DNA of 43,351 bases from Pelatocladus maniniholoensis HA4357-MV3 (GCA_019359115.1 JAHHHW010000118.1:1-43351); one strand, 5' to 3'; numbered from the stretch's first letter, positions 7,448 to 17,831 are shown. Translations and numbers: made by a program. The notes: a model not told the origin generated them from the sequence alone.

Positions 7448-9055
7448 TCACTGTTGAAGCTTTTTAATCAACTCCAAAATTGTTTGATATAACTCTGTAT
7501 TTCCTTGTTGTTTAAACAGTTCAGCAGCTTTCTGCAAATCCGCAATTCCACCTTGCTTATCTCCTGTCTCAACACGGACTATACCGCGTCGTCCGTAGGC
7601 TTGGGCATAGTTGGGATCAATTTTGAGGGCTAAGTTGTAATCAGTGATTGCACCTTTATGGTCTCCCAATTCACTGCGGGCTACACCCCGATTGTAGTAG
7701 GCTTTGGCATAGTAGGGATTAATTTTGAGAGCTTGGTTGTAATCAGCTATAGCCCCTTTATGGTCTCCCAATTCACTGCGGGCTACACCCCGGTTGTAGT
7801 AGGCTTTGGCATAGTAGGGATTAATTTTGAGAGCTTGGTTGTAATCAGCTATAGCCCCTTTATGGTCTCCCAATTCACTGCGGGCTACACCCCGGTTGCT
7901 GTAGGCATCAGCATAGTAGGGATTAATTTTGAGAGCTTGGTTGTAATCAGCTATAGCCCCTTTATGGTCTCCCAATTCATAGCGGGCTACACCCCTGTTG
8001 TAGTAGGCTTGGGCTAAGTTGGGATTAATTTTGAGAGCTTGGTTGTAATCAGCTATAGCCCCTTTATGGTCTCCCAATTCATAGCGGGCTACACCCCTGT
8101 TGTAGTAGGCTTGGGCTAAGTTGGGATTAATTTTGAGAGCTTGATTGTAATCAGCTATAGCCCCTTTATGGTCTCCCAAATCCGAGCGGACTACACCCCG
8201 GTTGTAGTAGGCATCGGCATAGTTGGGATTGAGACGAATCGCTTCTGTTAAATCAGCTATTGCCCCCTTGTAATCTTTTTGATCATACTTATCGTTAGCT
8301 TTGATAAAGAAGTCATCTGCTTTCAGCCCAGTCGCCACAACATCCGGTGGGCGCACTCCCACATCTACACCCACAGCTAACATTTGCCGCAACGCTGAAT
8401 AAATAGTAGTCCCTAAACCCGTAATAATCTTACTCTGACTTTTCTCACCAATTTCTTGTTCATCAACTCTGCCGTGAATTGCTACCACTTCCCCCTGTTC
8501 ATTTAGCACAGCCCCACCACTCATACCACTCAAAGTATCGTTATCGTAGAGAATGTTGTAACCATCACGCTGCGCCGCACCGTTAGCTTGAACTTGTCCT
8601 TTGTTGAAAAATAACTGCGGATTAGAAATTGCTGCTGTTCTGCCCGGAAACCCTGCTACATATACACTCGTACTAGATGTAGCCTTGTCAGAATTCCCAA
8701 TCTTGGCAAGTTTATAATCCTTGCTACTACTAAACTCAACCACAGCCAAATCAACATCTGGTAAGCGTTTGACAGATTTAACCTGATTGGTTTGTGTATC
8801 TGGCGTCATAATTTCGTACTTACCACCATCTTTCATCACATGATAAGCAGTCAAAACTGTGTAAGTGTTGCCAGAATGTTTAATCAAAACACCCGAACCA
8901 GAAACAGTTGGATCTTGAGTATCGACAATTCGCACAGTAATTTCTTTACCAATGCTTTCCACCTGTTGCTGAGATAAAGCGACTGCAACTTGTGATTGCA
9001 CCAAAACCATCGATACGCCGATGAATACAGGTGGCAGTGTATACAAGTACTTCAT
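7448..9055 (-). CDS. Secreted trypsin-like serine protease with eight TPR repeats
   Basis: The protein has 535 residues. Residues 1-27 form a signal peptide (hydrophobic PPVFIGVSMVLV, cleavage near VAVA-LS). Residues 35-220 are a trypsin-like protease with the triad His72 (TAYHVM), Asp102 (PDVDLAVV) and Ser179 (GMSGGAV). From about residue 248 come eight 34-residue TPRs, of which units 2-7 are nearly identical (for example NRGVARSELGDHKGAIADYN). The protein is probably periplasmic or secreted, with the TPRs serving as a docking scaffold. Such trypsin-TPR fusions are frequent in filamentous cyanobacteria, but their substrates are unknown. The near-identity of the repeats at DNA level (102-bp units) shows recent expansion or gene conversion. 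Confidence 0.88.
   Translation of the reverse strand: MKYLYTLPPVFIGVSMVLVQSQVAVALSQQQVESIGKEITVRIVDTQDPTVSGSGVLIKHSGNTYTVLTAYHVMKDGGKYEIMTPDTQTNQVKSVKRLPDVDLAVVEFSSSKDYKLAKIGNSDKATSSTSVYVAGFPGRTAAISNPQLFFNKGQVQANGAAQRDGYNILYDNDTLSGMSGGAVLNEQGEVVAIHGRVDEQEIGEKSQSKIITGLGTTIYSALRQMLAVGVDVGVRPPDVVATGLKADDFFIKANDKYDQKDYKGAIADLTEAIRLNPNYADAYYNRGVVRSDLGDHKGAIADYNQALKINPNLAQAYYNRGVARYELGDHKGAIADYNQALKINPNLAQAYYNRGVARYELGDHKGAIADYNQALKINPYYADAYSNRGVARSELGDHKGAIADYNQALKINPYYAKAYYNRGVARSELGDHKGAIADYNQALKINPYYAKAYYNRGVARSELGDHKGAITDYNLALKIDPNYAQAYGRRGIVRVETGDKQGGIADLQKAAELFKQQGNTELYQTILELIKKLQQ
7640..8240. repeat. 102-bp coding tandem repeat (TPR units of the protease)
   Basis: Blocks such as gcccctttatggtctcccaa and gggattaattttgagagctt return every 102 bp with only a few changes. 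This corresponds to the 34-residue TPR unit. Copy number is likely to vary between strains. Confidence 0.85.
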
Positions 9056-9228
9056 TTTATATAAAAGAGTGTGTTGCTGAAAATTGTGAAAATATATGGC
9101 AATAAAAAAAGCTACAAATCAAACTTGCAGCTTTTCGCAATTATACTGAGATATATCAAGAAAAATATAATTTTTGAGTAAAATCATATCTTGCATCAGC
9201 TTTTCATCCCGCCAATAAATAAATTTAT

Positions 9229-9310
9229 TGGCTAATAGCTAAAGTCAGATAAATCTGACTAGGACGGTGTTTGAGCCCGTTTTAATGGACTTATGCTATT
9301 AGCCTCATTC
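9229..9310. repeat. Hairpin element bounded by ggctaatagc inverted ends
   Basis: The left end ggctaatagctaaagtc pairs with the right end gacttatgctattagcc. Inside are an agtcagataaatctgact stem and a cgg...gagcccg stem. It resembles the multi-hairpin family at 5.7-7.4 kb (gctaatagc then aagtc then hairpins). It lies in the 390-bp spacer upstream of the protease gene, where no gene is seen. Confidence 0.6.
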
Positions 9311-9360
9311 CTTAATTCTGAGGCGGGATATGGGGTTGGTGCAAGATATCAGTGAACAGT

Positions 9361-9467
9361 TAATACCATTTCACTAAAACCTTGGTACAAATACAGGCGG
9401 TGTAGAGACGCGAAATTTCGCGTCTCTACAAATTTATATGGATCGTGATTAACGTGAAATGGTATAA
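9361..9467. mobile_element. MITE-like element with a perfect 30-bp palindromic core
   Basis: The ends ataccatttcac (9363-9374) and gtgaaatggtat (9454-9465) are exact reverse complements, bordered by TA. In the middle, 9401-9430 is a perfect palindrome (tgtagagacgcgaaa followed by its complement). There is no ORF. Confidence 0.65.
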
Positions 9468-9479
9468 CAGTTATCAAGT

Positions 9480-9715
9480 TCTGAACTCGAAGTTTCTCGT
9501 TTCAAGCTAGAAGTTTGTTGTTTCAAACCTGGAATTTCTTGTTTCAAGCTAGAAGTTTGTTGTTTCAAACCTGGAATTTCTTGTTTCAAGCTAGAAGTTT
9601 GTTGTTTCAAGCTGGAAGTTTCTCGTTTCAACCTAGAAGTTTGTTGTTTCAAGCTGGAAGTTTCTCGTTTCAACCTAGAAGTTTGTTGTTTCAAACCTGG
9701 AATTTCTGGTTTCAT
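9480..9715. repeat. 21-bp tandem repeat array 2, about 11 units
   Basis: Units are of the type agtttgt-tgtttca-agctaga and agtttct-cgtttca-acctaga. Units alternate in pairs, giving a higher-order period of 42 bp in places. The array begins with the same flank as array 1 (gttctgaactcgaagtttct). The minus strand is open for 88 codons (9449-9715, units LKQQTSS/LKRETSS), but I regard coding as unproven. Confidence 0.85.
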
Positions 9716-9750
9716 ATCAGGTTCGCTTGATTACTTATAATTCCCTTTGA

Positions 9751-9820
9751 ACCCCACCCCGGTTTTGTCTAACGCCAAAACCGCCCCTCCCCGCACGCGG
9801 GGAGGGGTTGGGGGTGGGGT
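9751..9820. repeat. Cloverleaf-like repeat (two hairpins inside an outer stem)
   Basis: The outer arms accccacccc (9751-9760) and ggggtggggt (9811-9820) enclose hairpin one (ggttttg...caaaacc) and hairpin two (cccctccccgc-ac-gcggggagggg, 9784-9807, 11-bp stem). It lies just past the 3' end of uvrA and could also terminate it. A related copy in the opposite orientation is at 36617-36686. Confidence 0.65.
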
Positions 9821-9898
9821 GCAATGACTGTGGGAAATATAACTAATCATCCGAACTTGATATTAAACCCGATCGCTCTCCCCACCCTACCTACTTAT

Positions 9899-12805
9899 TC
9901 AATTCGCCAAAGCTACTGGCGGATACTGCTGCAACACATGCTTCAAATACTGTCCAGTATACGACTTAGGATTCTCTGCAACTTCTTCTGGCGTACCTTT
10001 GGCAATAATTTCTCCGCCTTTATCGCCACCTTCTGGTCCCAAATCTATCACCCAATCGGCACAACGAATCACATCTAAGTTGTGTTCAATCACCAAAATC
10101 GAATTACCTTTGTCTACTAATCTTTGCAACACATCTAATAATTTGTGGACATCATAAAAAGATAAACCTGTGGTTGGTTCATCAATTAAATAAAGAGTTT
10201 TTCCTGTTGCGCGACGTGATAATTCTGTTGCTAACTTGACTCGCTGTGCTTCCCCACCAGACAAAGTTGTTGCGGGTTGTCCTAAATGAATGTAACCCAA
10301 GCCAACATCTACTAAAGTTTGCAAGCGGTTAACAGCTTTGGGAATATTCTGGAAAAACTCCAAAGCTTCTTCAACCGTCATATTCAAAACATCAGCAATA
10401 GATTTGTCTTTGTATTTTACTTGCAATGTTTCGCGGTTGTATCTTGCACCTTTGCAGACTTCACACTGCACATACACATCCGGGAGAAAATTCATTTCAA
10501 TGACATTCACACCTTGTCCGCTACAAGCTTCACAACGTCCACCTTTGACATTAAAAGAAAATTGTCCTGGTTTATAACCCCTCGCTTTCGCTTCAATGGT
10601 AGCTGAAAAGGTATCACGAATCACATCAAAAATACCTGTGTAAGTCGCTGGGTTAGAACGAGGTGTCCTACCGATAGGTGATTGATCAATAACGATCGCT
10701 TTATCAACTGCACTCAATCCCTTAATTCCATCAATTTCTTTTGGTAAAGGAACCTTACGAAAAAGGTGATGTTGCAATGCTGGGTAAAGTAATTCATTAA
10801 TTAAAGTTGACTTCCCAGAACCAGAAACACCTGTGACAGCGACGAGTTTACCGAGGGGAATCTCCACATCTATATTTCTCAGGTTGTTGCGACAAGCATT
10901 TTTAATAACTAAACTTATCCCATTTCCTTCTCTCCTATTTGCAGGAGTTTGAATCACTCGCCTTCCCGATAAATACGCACCCGTCAAAGAATTTTCTGCT
11001 TTTAATAAAGCTTGTAAATCACCCTCAGCAATTATATTACCGCCGTGAATACCTGCACCCGGCCCAATATCAACTATATGATCAGCAGCCCGAATCGTTT
11101 CTTCGTCATGCTCAACGACAATTAACGTATTCCCCAAATCCCGCAACTTCGTTAAAGTTTGCAGTAACCTACCATTATCGCGTTGATGCAAACCAATACT
11201 TGGTTCATCTAAAACGTATAATACACCAGTCAACCCAGAGCCGATTTGTGTTGCCAAACGAATGCGTTGCGCTTCTCCACCCGAAAGCGTCATCGCCGGA
11301 CGATCTAAAGTTAAATAATCCAACCCCACATCCAACAAAAACTGCAATCTCGCCCGAATTTCTCGCAACACCAAATCTGCAATCTGCATTTGGCGATCGC
11401 TCAACTTTAATTGATCTACTCTCTGGCGACACTCACGAATTGACACCCCCGTCAAATCTAGAACTCGGTACTGTCCCAATTGCACCGCCAAAGCTTCGGG
11501 CTTCAAACGCTTTCCGCCACACACTGGACAGGGTTGATCAATTAAATATTGTTCCAATTTTTGCTTAACTAACTCCGTACCTGCCTCATATTGACGCTGC
11601 AATATGGGAATTACCCCTCTAAAAATTTGTTTTTTCTGAGCTTGTGCGGTTTCTTCTCCATATAAAATTATCTGCTGCTGTTCTTCAGTCAACTTTTGCC
11701 ATTGTGTCTGCAACTCGAATCCGTAAGCTTGACTCAAATCATACAGCAACTCTAAATAATAAGAATTATCCTTTTCCGACCAAGGCGCGATCGCAGCATA
11801 TAAAGGTGCTTCCGGGTCAGGTACTACCAACTCCGGCGAAAATGTTTTTAAAGTGCCAAGTCCATGACAATTGGGACAAGCACCGTAGGGCGAGTTAAAC
11901 GAGAACAAGCGCGGTGATAATTCCTCCATCACTGCACCATGTTCTGGACAAGCAAAGTTTTCGGAAAAAACTAATTCTTCGTCATTGTTAGACCCCCCGC
12001 CTTCACCAGAGGGGGTTTCCTCAGAATTTGGAGTAAAAAGAATTACTGCTATACCTTCGGATAGTTTTAAACACGTAGACAGTGAATCGACCAAACGCTC
12101 TTGCATACCGTCTTTTTTCAGCAAACGGTCGATGACAACTTCAATCGTATGTGTAAAATTTTTATCTAACTCAATCGCGTCTGAAAGTTCCCGCACTTCC
12201 CCATCGATACGCACACGCACAAAACCTTGGGAAGCGAGACTAGATAACAGCTTTTTATGAGTACCTTTTTTCCCTCGTACCACAGGTGCGAGAATTTGAA
12301 AGCGGGTGCGATCGCTCAATTCCATAATCCGATCCACCATCTCATCGATAGTTTGGGGAGCAATACAGCGATCGCAAATCGGACAATGGGGTTCTCCCGC
12401 TCGTCCAAACAATAACCGCAGATAGTCGTAAATCTCCGTCACCGTTCCCACTGTCGAACGGGGATTATGAGAAGTTGATTTTTGATCAATGGAAATCGCT
12501 GGACTCAACCCTTCAATTGACTCCACATCCGGCTTATCCATCTGACCTAAAAATTGCCGAGCGTAAGCACTCAGAGATTCCACATAACGGCGCTGTCCTT
12601 CAGCAAAAATTGTATCAAATGCTAAAGAAGACTTACCAGAACCAGACACACCCGTAAAAACAATCAGGCGATCGCGTGGTAATTCTAAATCAATATTTTT
12701 TAGGTTATGCTGCCTAGCACCCCGAATCCTAATTGTATTGGAGCTGTTGGGATTGGGATGGGGAAGGTGTCCATTTAGGGATGCAGCAAACTGAGTTTCT
12801 GACAT
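9899..12805 (-). CDS. uvrA: UvrABC excinuclease subunit A
   Basis: This is the DNA damage-recognition ATPase of nucleotide excision repair and works with UvrB and UvrC. The protein has 968 residues, normal for UvrA. Both ABC modules are complete: the first Walker A is [13 protein letters not shown] near residue 55 and the second [15 protein letters not shown] near 665; there are two LSGGEAQR signatures (about 520 and 855), with VLYVLDEPS and TLYLIDEPT as Walker B. Zinc-binding cysteines are seen in [24 protein letters not shown] and CEACSGQG...CEVCKG. A variable acidic loop, about residues 260-275, reads [15 protein letters not shown]. It is a single gene, probably with its own promoter in the 12806-13033 spacer. 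Confidence 0.97.
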   Translation of the reverse strand: MSETQFAASLNGHLPHPNPNSSNTIRIRGARQHNLKNIDLELPRDRLIVFTGVSGSGKSSLAFDTIFAEGQRRYVESLSAYARQFLGQMDKPDVESIEGLSPAISIDQKSTSHNPRSTVGTVTEIYDYLRLLFGRAGEPHCPICDRCIAPQTIDEMVDRIMELSDRTRFQILAPVVRGKKGTHKKLLSSLASQGFVRVRIDGEVRELSDAIELDKNFTHTIEVVIDRLLKKDGMQERLVDSLSTCLKLSEGIAVILFTPNSEETPSGEGGGSNNDEELVFSENFACPEHGAVMEELSPRLFSFNSPYGACPNCHGLGTLKTFSPELVVPDPEAPLYAAIAPWSEKDNSYYLELLYDLSQAYGFELQTQWQKLTEEQQQIILYGEETAQAQKKQIFRGVIPILQRQYEAGTELVKQKLEQYLIDQPCPVCGGKRLKPEALAVQLGQYRVLDLTGVSIRECRQRVDQLKLSDRQMQIADLVLREIRARLQFLLDVGLDYLTLDRPAMTLSGGEAQRIRLATQIGSGLTGVLYVLDEPSIGLHQRDNGRLLQTLTKLRDLGNTLIVVEHDEETIRAADHIVDIGPGAGIHGGNIIAEGDLQALLKAENSLTGAYLSGRRVIQTPANRREGNGISLVIKNACRNNLRNIDVEIPLGKLVAVTGVSGSGKSTLINELLYPALQHHLFRKVPLPKEIDGIKGLSAVDKAIVIDQSPIGRTPRSNPATYTGIFDVIRDTFSATIEAKARGYKPGQFSFNVKGGRCEACSGQGVNVIEMNFLPDVYVQCEVCKGARYNRETLQVKYKDKSIADVLNMTVEEALEFFQNIPKAVNRLQTLVDVGLGYIHLGQPATTLSGGEAQRVKLATELSRRATGKTLYLIDEPTTGLSFYDVHKLLDVLQRLVDKGNSILVIEHNLDVIRCADWVIDLGPEGGDKGGEIIAKGTPEEVAENPKSYTGQYLKHVLQQYPPVALAN

Positions 12806-12894
12806 ATCAACAGGCTAATAAATATGGGGCAGCACAAAACAGTCCTTAATAATACTAGCGTTGACTTGCCCAAATAGAACAATCGTACTGTTTG

Positions 12895-13020
12895 ATTCAT
12901 TGGGAATTGGGGATTCTCCAGAGGAGACGCACTCGCGTTCGGGAATCGGGAATGAATCAGTTAACTGTTACCAGTTTAATTTGATAACTGATAACTGATA
13001 ACTGATTAGTTGTCCGCGAT
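12895..13020. repeat. Intergenic ggggatt and agttatc (STRR heptamer) repeats
   Basis: The stretch contains gggaattggggattctcc-type repeat followed by gataactgataactgataac, a heptamer tandem repeat. It separates uvrA from the DUF2267 gene. Confidence 0.6.
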
Positions 13021-13033
13021 CCCCAATCTCCAA

Positions 13034-13576
13034 CTACGCCTGTTCCCAAAGTTCGCGCACGTGACCAGGAAGCCAGCTGGCAATTTCCTGAATGCGCTCT
13101 TCGGAAAGTTCTTCTTTGGTAGCAGAGAATACAGCTTTTACGACTTGCTCACGATCAGCTGTGCGTGGTAATCCTCCCTCGTTTGCTACTCGGAAGAGGA
13201 AGCGATCGCTATCAATTTTGAAGATACCAGGGCCTTGCCAAGGTGGACGTACCCGGCTCAAAAAGCCCACGATAGGATTGGTATCTCGCCAGAGTTCGGC
13301 TACTTTTAGGTTCTGGAGTTCTTTCTCTTCTGTAGTGTAGGCGGGTTCATGCAATTCGGCTTCGACTTGATCTGCTGCTTTTGTGGTCATTAAATCACGC
13401 ATGACGCGAAATACAACTTCAGTCAAATCTCTAGCATCATAAGGATCAGCAAGTCCACCTCTGACCATGACTTTTTCCAGAAACGATCTGTGTTCGTCTG
13501 CGATCGCAGTTCTGGAATCTTCAACCTCAGTAGGATCAACTTCCGGTAAGTCTTTTCTTAAAATTTCGTCTGGCAT
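13034..13576 (-). CDS. DUF2267 family protein
   Basis: The protein has 180 residues and is cytoplasmic, with no signal or membrane segment. The segment [20 protein letters not shown] with [20 protein letters not shown], then [20 protein letters not shown] ending in [10 protein letters not shown], matches the two-lobed helical DUF2267 pattern (a lobe ending in a 'LP...L W' motif). Family members are seen in stress-related settings, but no activity is established. It is divergently placed from the peptide transporter gene at 13948, with a 370-bp spacer between, so a shared regulatory region is possible. Confidence 0.75.
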   Translation of the reverse strand: MPDEILRKDLPEVDPTEVEDSRTAIADEHRSFLEKVMVRGGLADPYDARDLTEVVFRVMRDLMTTKAADQVEAELHEPAYTTEEKELQNLKVAELWRDTNPIVGFLSRVRPPWQGPGIFKIDSDRFLFRVANEGGLPRTADREQVVKAVFSATKEELSEERIQEIASWLPGHVRELWEQA

Positions 13577-13947
13577 ATTTTGTTCCTGTGTTTTTTAGTA
13601 TTTGGCAATTATGCTCATTTACTAAATTGCACTAGTTAAAAATGCTTAACACCGTTCAAAGGTTGGAGAAGCCGGGTAGCCAAAAGTTAGAGATTATTCT
13701 AGTTCTAGTCTCACAAATCAATTCTGAGGCGGACTGGATGAGAATGAAATAGCTTTGTTGCATATAGTCTTGACAAATAACAGATTCCAGATAATTTGTA
13801 GATGTAAGCAATTTACTAAATAATTAAATTTAAAAGCATAAATTCTATATTTATTTTATATAAAAATTTAGATATTATAAATTACTAAACAAAATATTGT
13901 TAATTAAAATCATTAATTAAATAAAAGTTAAAAAGCATTTTAATTTT
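13577..13947. other. AT-rich divergent promoter region
   Basis: The spacer lies between the DUF2267 gene (leftward) and the C39 ABC transporter gene (rightward). The last 150 bp are extremely AT-rich. A 36-codon frame at 13642-13752 is open but has no recognisable features. No GG-type precursor peptide was found here on the + strand. Confidence 0.4.
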
Positions 13948-16098
13948 ATGAAATATGCTCATGTATTACAACATAGCAAAGAAGATTGTGGCGCCGCTTG
14001 TCTTGCTTCAATCACAAAATATTACGGAAGTCATTTTACTCTCAACCACATTCGTGAAGTCGTAGGTACTGGACAATTTGGAACAAGTTTGTTGGGACTA
14101 AAACGAGGTGCTGAAAGGCTCGGTTTTAATGTTCGTCCTGTTAAAACTTCACCTGAAATCTTAAACCAAATCAATCAAGCACCCTTACCAGCAATTATTC
14201 ATTGGAAATGTCATCATTGGGTAGTTTTATATGGTAAAAAAGGCAAGAAATATGTAGTTGCTGATCCTGCGGTAGGACTGCGGTATCTGTCTCCACAAGA
14301 TTTAGCAGAGGGTTGGACAGATTGGTTGATGCTTTTATTACAGCCAGATCCAATCAGATTTTATGCTCAACAGAGCGATCGCATCGGTGGTTTTTGGCGT
14401 TTCTTCAAGCGCATCTGGAATTTTCGGGCAATTTTAGCTCAAGCTTTACCCCTGAATCTAATTTTGGGATTGCTATCTTTAGCTTCTCCTTTTCTATTAC
14501 AAATTCTCACTGATGATGTGCTAGTTCGAGGTGATACAAAACTTCTCACTACGATGGCGATCGCTGTAGTTGTAATGAATGTTATTTCTAGCAGTTTATG
14601 TTGGATACAGTCTAACTTAATTGCTCACTTTGCTCAACGTCTGCAATTGGGGCTAGTTCTGGAATTTGGACATCAAATTCTACAATTACCACTCTTGTAC
14701 TATGAAGTTCGTCGGAGTGGAGAAATTGTCAGTCGGCTACAAGATATTAACCAGATTAATCAACTAGTTTCTCAAATTATTGTTAGTCTACCTAGTAAAT
14801 TTTTTATTGCCATAATTTCTTTAGCAATAATGACTTATTATACTTGGAAATTGACGATAATAGCTCTTTTCATTTCTATATTAATGGCGATATCTACAAT
14901 TATCTTTCAGCCCACTCTACAGCAAAAAACTCGTGATCTTTTAGTTACAGAAGCTGAAGCACAAGGTGTTTTAGTAGAAACTTTTAAAAGTGCGCTTATT
15001 CTCAAAACTACTACAGCATCACCACAATTTTGGGAAGAATTACAAAGTCGATTTGGGCGAATTTCTATCCTGACACTAGGCACGATGCAAATTAGTATTA
15101 ATAATAATATATTCTCTACCTTAGTTTCTGGAATTGGTAGTGTTGCTTTGCTTTGGTTTGGTGGGAATTTAGTAATTAATCCAGATGAAAATCTCAGTAT
15201 TGGGCAACTACTTGCATTTAACTCCATGAATGGTAATTTTGTCAGCTTAATTGCTACTGTCATTACTTTCATAGATGAATTTACTAAAGTAAAAACTGCC
15301 ACACAACGCCTTGCAGAAGTTATAGATACCACTCCAGAAAATCAAGATGATGGGAAAAAGCAGTTTGTTACAATTTCTGAAGATGCTGACCTTATCTTTA
15401 GTAATGTTAGCTTTTATTACCCTGGTCAAGTTGAACTACTAAACGACTTTAATTTAACAATTCCTGCTGGTAAAGTGACCGCCATTATTGGTAAATCTGG
15501 TTGTGGTAAAAGTACTTTAGCTAAAATAATGGCGGGTCTATATCCACTTAATTCTGGAAATATCCGCATTGGAATTTATAATCTAGAAGATATCTGTTTA
15601 GATTGTCTACGTCAACAATTAGTTTTAGTTCCCCAAGATGCTCACTTTTGGAGTCGCTCTATTATTGAAAACTTTCGTTTAGGAGCGCCTGAACTTACAT
15701 TTGAGCAGATTGTGAGAGCTTGTCAAATTACGGAAGCAGATGATTTTATTAGTAAACTTCCTAATAAATATCAAACAGTTTTGGGTGAGTTTGGGGCAAA
15801 TATTTCTGGTGGACAACGCCAACGTCTAGCAATAGCAAGAGCCATTGTTACAGACCCACCAGTGTTGATTTTGGATGAATCTACTAGCGGACTCGATCCA
15901 ATCAGTGAAGCGCAAGTTCTAGATCAGTTACTGAAGCATCGTTACGGTAAAACCACGATTTTGATTACCCACCGTCCCCAGGTAATTAATCGTGCGGACT
16001 GGATTATAGTCCTAGATCAAGGGAAGTTAAATACTCAAGGTTCTTTAGCGCAATTACGCTGTCAATCTGGAGAACATGTGAAATTTTTAAATCCTTAA
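13948..16098 (+). CDS. Peptidase-containing ABC transporter (C39 peptidase, membrane domain, ATPase)
   Basis: This predicted exporter cuts off a double-glycine leader and pumps the mature peptide across the inner membrane. The protein has 716 residues. The C39 peptidase domain occupies about residues 1-130, with Gln8, Cys14 (EDCGAAC), His90 (HHWVVLY) and Asp106 (VADPAVG), all catalytic positions present. The membrane domain covers about 155-450. The ATPase has Walker A GKSGCGKST near 514, signature SGGQRQRLAIARA near 621, Walker B VLILDEST near 638 and the H-loop THR near 673. The HlyD partner follows after 24 bp, and the putative substrate gene lies at 17871. No TolC is in the window. HetC, a heterocyst-differentiation exporter, shares this architecture, but the nearby GG precursor argues for a peptide-secretion role. 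Confidence 0.93.
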   Translation: MKYAHVLQHSKEDCGAACLASITKYYGSHFTLNHIREVVGTGQFGTSLLGLKRGAERLGFNVRPVKTSPEILNQINQAPLPAIIHWKCHHWVVLYGKKGKKYVVADPAVGLRYLSPQDLAEGWTDWLMLLLQPDPIRFYAQQSDRIGGFWRFFKRIWNFRAILAQALPLNLILGLLSLASPFLLQILTDDVLVRGDTKLLTTMAIAVVVMNVISSSLCWIQSNLIAHFAQRLQLGLVLEFGHQILQLPLLYYEVRRSGEIVSRLQDINQINQLVSQIIVSLPSKFFIAIISLAIMTYYTWKLTIIALFISILMAISTIIFQPTLQQKTRDLLVTEAEAQGVLVETFKSALILKTTTASPQFWEELQSRFGRISILTLGTMQISINNNIFSTLVSGIGSVALLWFGGNLVINPDENLSIGQLLAFNSMNGNFVSLIATVITFIDEFTKVKTATQRLAEVIDTTPENQDDGKKQFVTISEDADLIFSNVSFYYPGQVELLNDFNLTIPAGKVTAIIGKSGCGKSTLAKIMAGLYPLNSGNIRIGIYNLEDICLDCLRQQLVLVPQDAHFWSRSIIENFRLGAPELTFEQIVRACQITEADDFISKLPNKYQTVLGEFGANISGGQRQRLAIARAIVTDPPVLILDESTSGLDPISEAQVLDQLLKHRYGKTTILITHRPQVINRADWIIVLDQGKLNTQGSLAQLRCQSGEHVKFLNP

Positions 16099-16122
16099 TT
16101 ATTCACACTTATTCGTGTAATT

Positions 16123-17535
16123 ATGCTCTACACTCAGAATCAAAAACTTCTACCATCAACTTCAAATGAAGAGTTTCTTCCCCCTGTTAGTCGTTGGACA
16201 TCCTTAGCAGGATTTTTTCTTGTCGGGAGTATTGTCGCTAGCATTAGTCTGTGTTCATGGATTAAATACAATGTGACGGTAAAAGCTAGTGCTGTTGTGC
16301 GTCCTACAGGAGAAATTCGCCTCGTGCAATCGAAAATTGAAGGGACTGTTAAAAGTATTTTGGTTAAAGAAAATCAATTAGTTAAACAGGGAGAGGTAAT
16401 CGCTTATCTTGAAGATAAACAATTACAAATTAAAAATAACCAACTGCAAGGTAATATCCAACAGAATAAATTACAAATAATCCAAATTAATGCTCAGATT
16501 AAAGCTTTAGATTCCCAAATTCTTGCTGAAGCAATAGTAGCAGACGGGACAGTAGCTTCTGCCAAAATAGATTTGGAACGAAATCAACGGGAATATCAAC
16601 AGCGACAAATTACCACCAGTAGCGAATTACTTGTAGCTCAAGCAAATTTGCAAAAAGCTCAAGCAAACTTGCAAAAAGCTCAAGCTGATTTAAGCTTTGC
16701 AGAGATGGATCGCGATCGCTATCAACATTTATCACAAATTGGTGCCATTGCGAATCGGGATTTTGAGCAGAAAAAGCTAGTTGTTAAACAAACTCAAGCC
16801 ATACTTGAAGCTGAAGAAAAAGCTGTTGATATCGCCAAAGCTCAAGTGGAATCAGCTAAAGCTGCTATTAATCCTACCACTGCCACAGTGGCGATCGCTC
16901 AAGAGCGCATTACCCAAGAAACTGCAAGAGGAAAAGCAACTATCGCTTCTTTAAAAAAAGAAAAACAAGCTTTGATTCAGCGTCGAGTTGAAATACAAAA
17001 CCAACTCGGACAATCTCAAAAAGAACTCCAGCAAGTAGCAAATCAGCTGCAAGATACTATTGTGCGAGCAACTAGTAATGGTATCATCCTCAAATTGAAT
17101 TTGCGAAACCCTGATCAAGTGCTACGAGTGAGCGAGGTAATCGCTGAAATTGCTCCTAATCATACTCCTATTGTCATTAAAGCAATAATTCCCACTCAGG
17201 AGATCAAAAATGTTGCAGTTGGTCAAAAAGTACAATTGCGAATTGATGCTTGTCCTTATCCTGATTATGGAACTCTCAAAGGGGTTGTTGAAGTTGTTTC
17301 TCCAGACACAATTACATCCACAAGCAACAATATAGATGCAGCAAAATCAGGATCTACAACTTCTGTTCTTAACTACTTTGCAGCGACTATTCGACCTCAA
17401 AGTCTAACATTTAGAAATGGTGAGCGCCAGTGTCATATCCAATCAGGAATGCAGGTAAAAGCTGACATTATTTCTAGAGAAGAGACAGCGCTGCAATTTG
17501 TGCTGAGAAAAGCCAGGTTAGCTACTGATTTATAG
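16123..17535 (+). CDS. HlyD-family periplasmic adaptor (membrane fusion protein)
   Basis: The protein has 470 residues. A short cytoplasmic tail is followed by one membrane segment (about 28-50, AGFFLVGSIVASISLCSWIK), a lipoyl-like half (GTVKSILVKENQLVKQGEVI, about 72-91), a long Gln/Ala/Lys-rich coiled coil (about 95-310, with a duplicated LQKAQAN unit), the second lipoyl half, and a beta-barrel region. It should link the C39 ABC transporter to an outer-membrane channel. It is only 24 bp behind the transporter gene, clearly the same operon. The adaptor is complete, with no sign of decay. Confidence 0.92.
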   Translation: MLYTQNQKLLPSTSNEEFLPPVSRWTSLAGFFLVGSIVASISLCSWIKYNVTVKASAVVRPTGEIRLVQSKIEGTVKSILVKENQLVKQGEVIAYLEDKQLQIKNNQLQGNIQQNKLQIIQINAQIKALDSQILAEAIVADGTVASAKIDLERNQREYQQRQITTSSELLVAQANLQKAQANLQKAQADLSFAEMDRDRYQHLSQIGAIANRDFEQKKLVVKQTQAILEAEEKAVDIAKAQVESAKAAINPTTATVAIAQERITQETARGKATIASLKKEKQALIQRRVEIQNQLGQSQKELQQVANQLQDTIVRATSNGIILKLNLRNPDQVLRVSEVIAEIAPNHTPIVIKAIIPTQEIKNVAVGQKVQLRIDACPYPDYGTLKGVVEVVSPDTITSTSNNIDAAKSGSTTSVLNYFAATIRPQSLTFRNGERQCHIQSGMQVKADIISREETALQFVLRKARLATDL

Positions 17536-17653
17536 ATCATGACACAATACGTACAGATAGTTAGTCAACAATATTACAAACAGATGCGAACATATACAAG
17601 CAAATCCAATACTGCTCGGATAAGACAAATCGATTGACATTTAAACCCACCAG

Positions 17654-17673
17654 AGACGCGATATATCGCGTCT
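17654..17673. repeat. Perfect 20-bp palindrome upstream of the precursor gene
   Basis: agacgcgatatatcgcgtct is self-complementary and extends with a small bulge (acc...ggt). It belongs to the agagacgcga/tcgcgtct palindrome type also seen at 9401-9430, so it is more likely a dispersed repeat or transcript end for the adaptor gene than an operator. Confidence 0.5.
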
Positions 17674-17825
17674 GGTACAACCCCAAATGCAGTAGCAGTA
17701 TTGCACTTGCATTTGCTATTAGTATTATATTTTTCCATTACTTTATATTATCGTTATTATCTTAAAATTTTAATAGTTTATGATTGCATGAAAGTGGTAT
17801 ATCAATTTTAAAAAATCTGACTTTA

Positions 17826-17831
17826 TATAAT
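17826..17831 (+). promoter_or_regulatory. Candidate -10 box for the precursor gene
   Basis: A consensus TATAAT lies 40 bp upstream of the precursor ATG, inside a very AT-rich stretch. No good -35 is seen at the usual distance. Together with the 335-bp gap after the adaptor gene, it suggests that the small gene is transcribed on its own. Confidence 0.35.

Noticed and set aside
7269-7457. 62-codon plus-strand frame
   Set aside because: It lies wholly within the long inverted repeat and the hairpin element.
5813-9715. The 21-bp arrays look CRISPR-like because of gtttcaaccccgaa units
   Set aside because: Units are contiguous with no unique spacers, the unit is only 21 bp, and no cas gene is present.
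10939-11568. 209-codon plus-strand frame inside uvrA
   Set aside because: Antisense shadow of a highly conserved gene with no signal of its own.
11985-12020. Gly/Ser/Glu-rich loop in UvrA (GEGGGSNND) as a possible repeat insertion
   Set aside because: This UvrA position is naturally variable and the DNA does not match the other repeats closely enough.
13642-13752. 36-codon plus-strand frame upstream of the C39 transporter
   Set aside because: No GG leader, no clear ribosome-binding site, and part of it is dispersed repeat (aattctgaggcgg).
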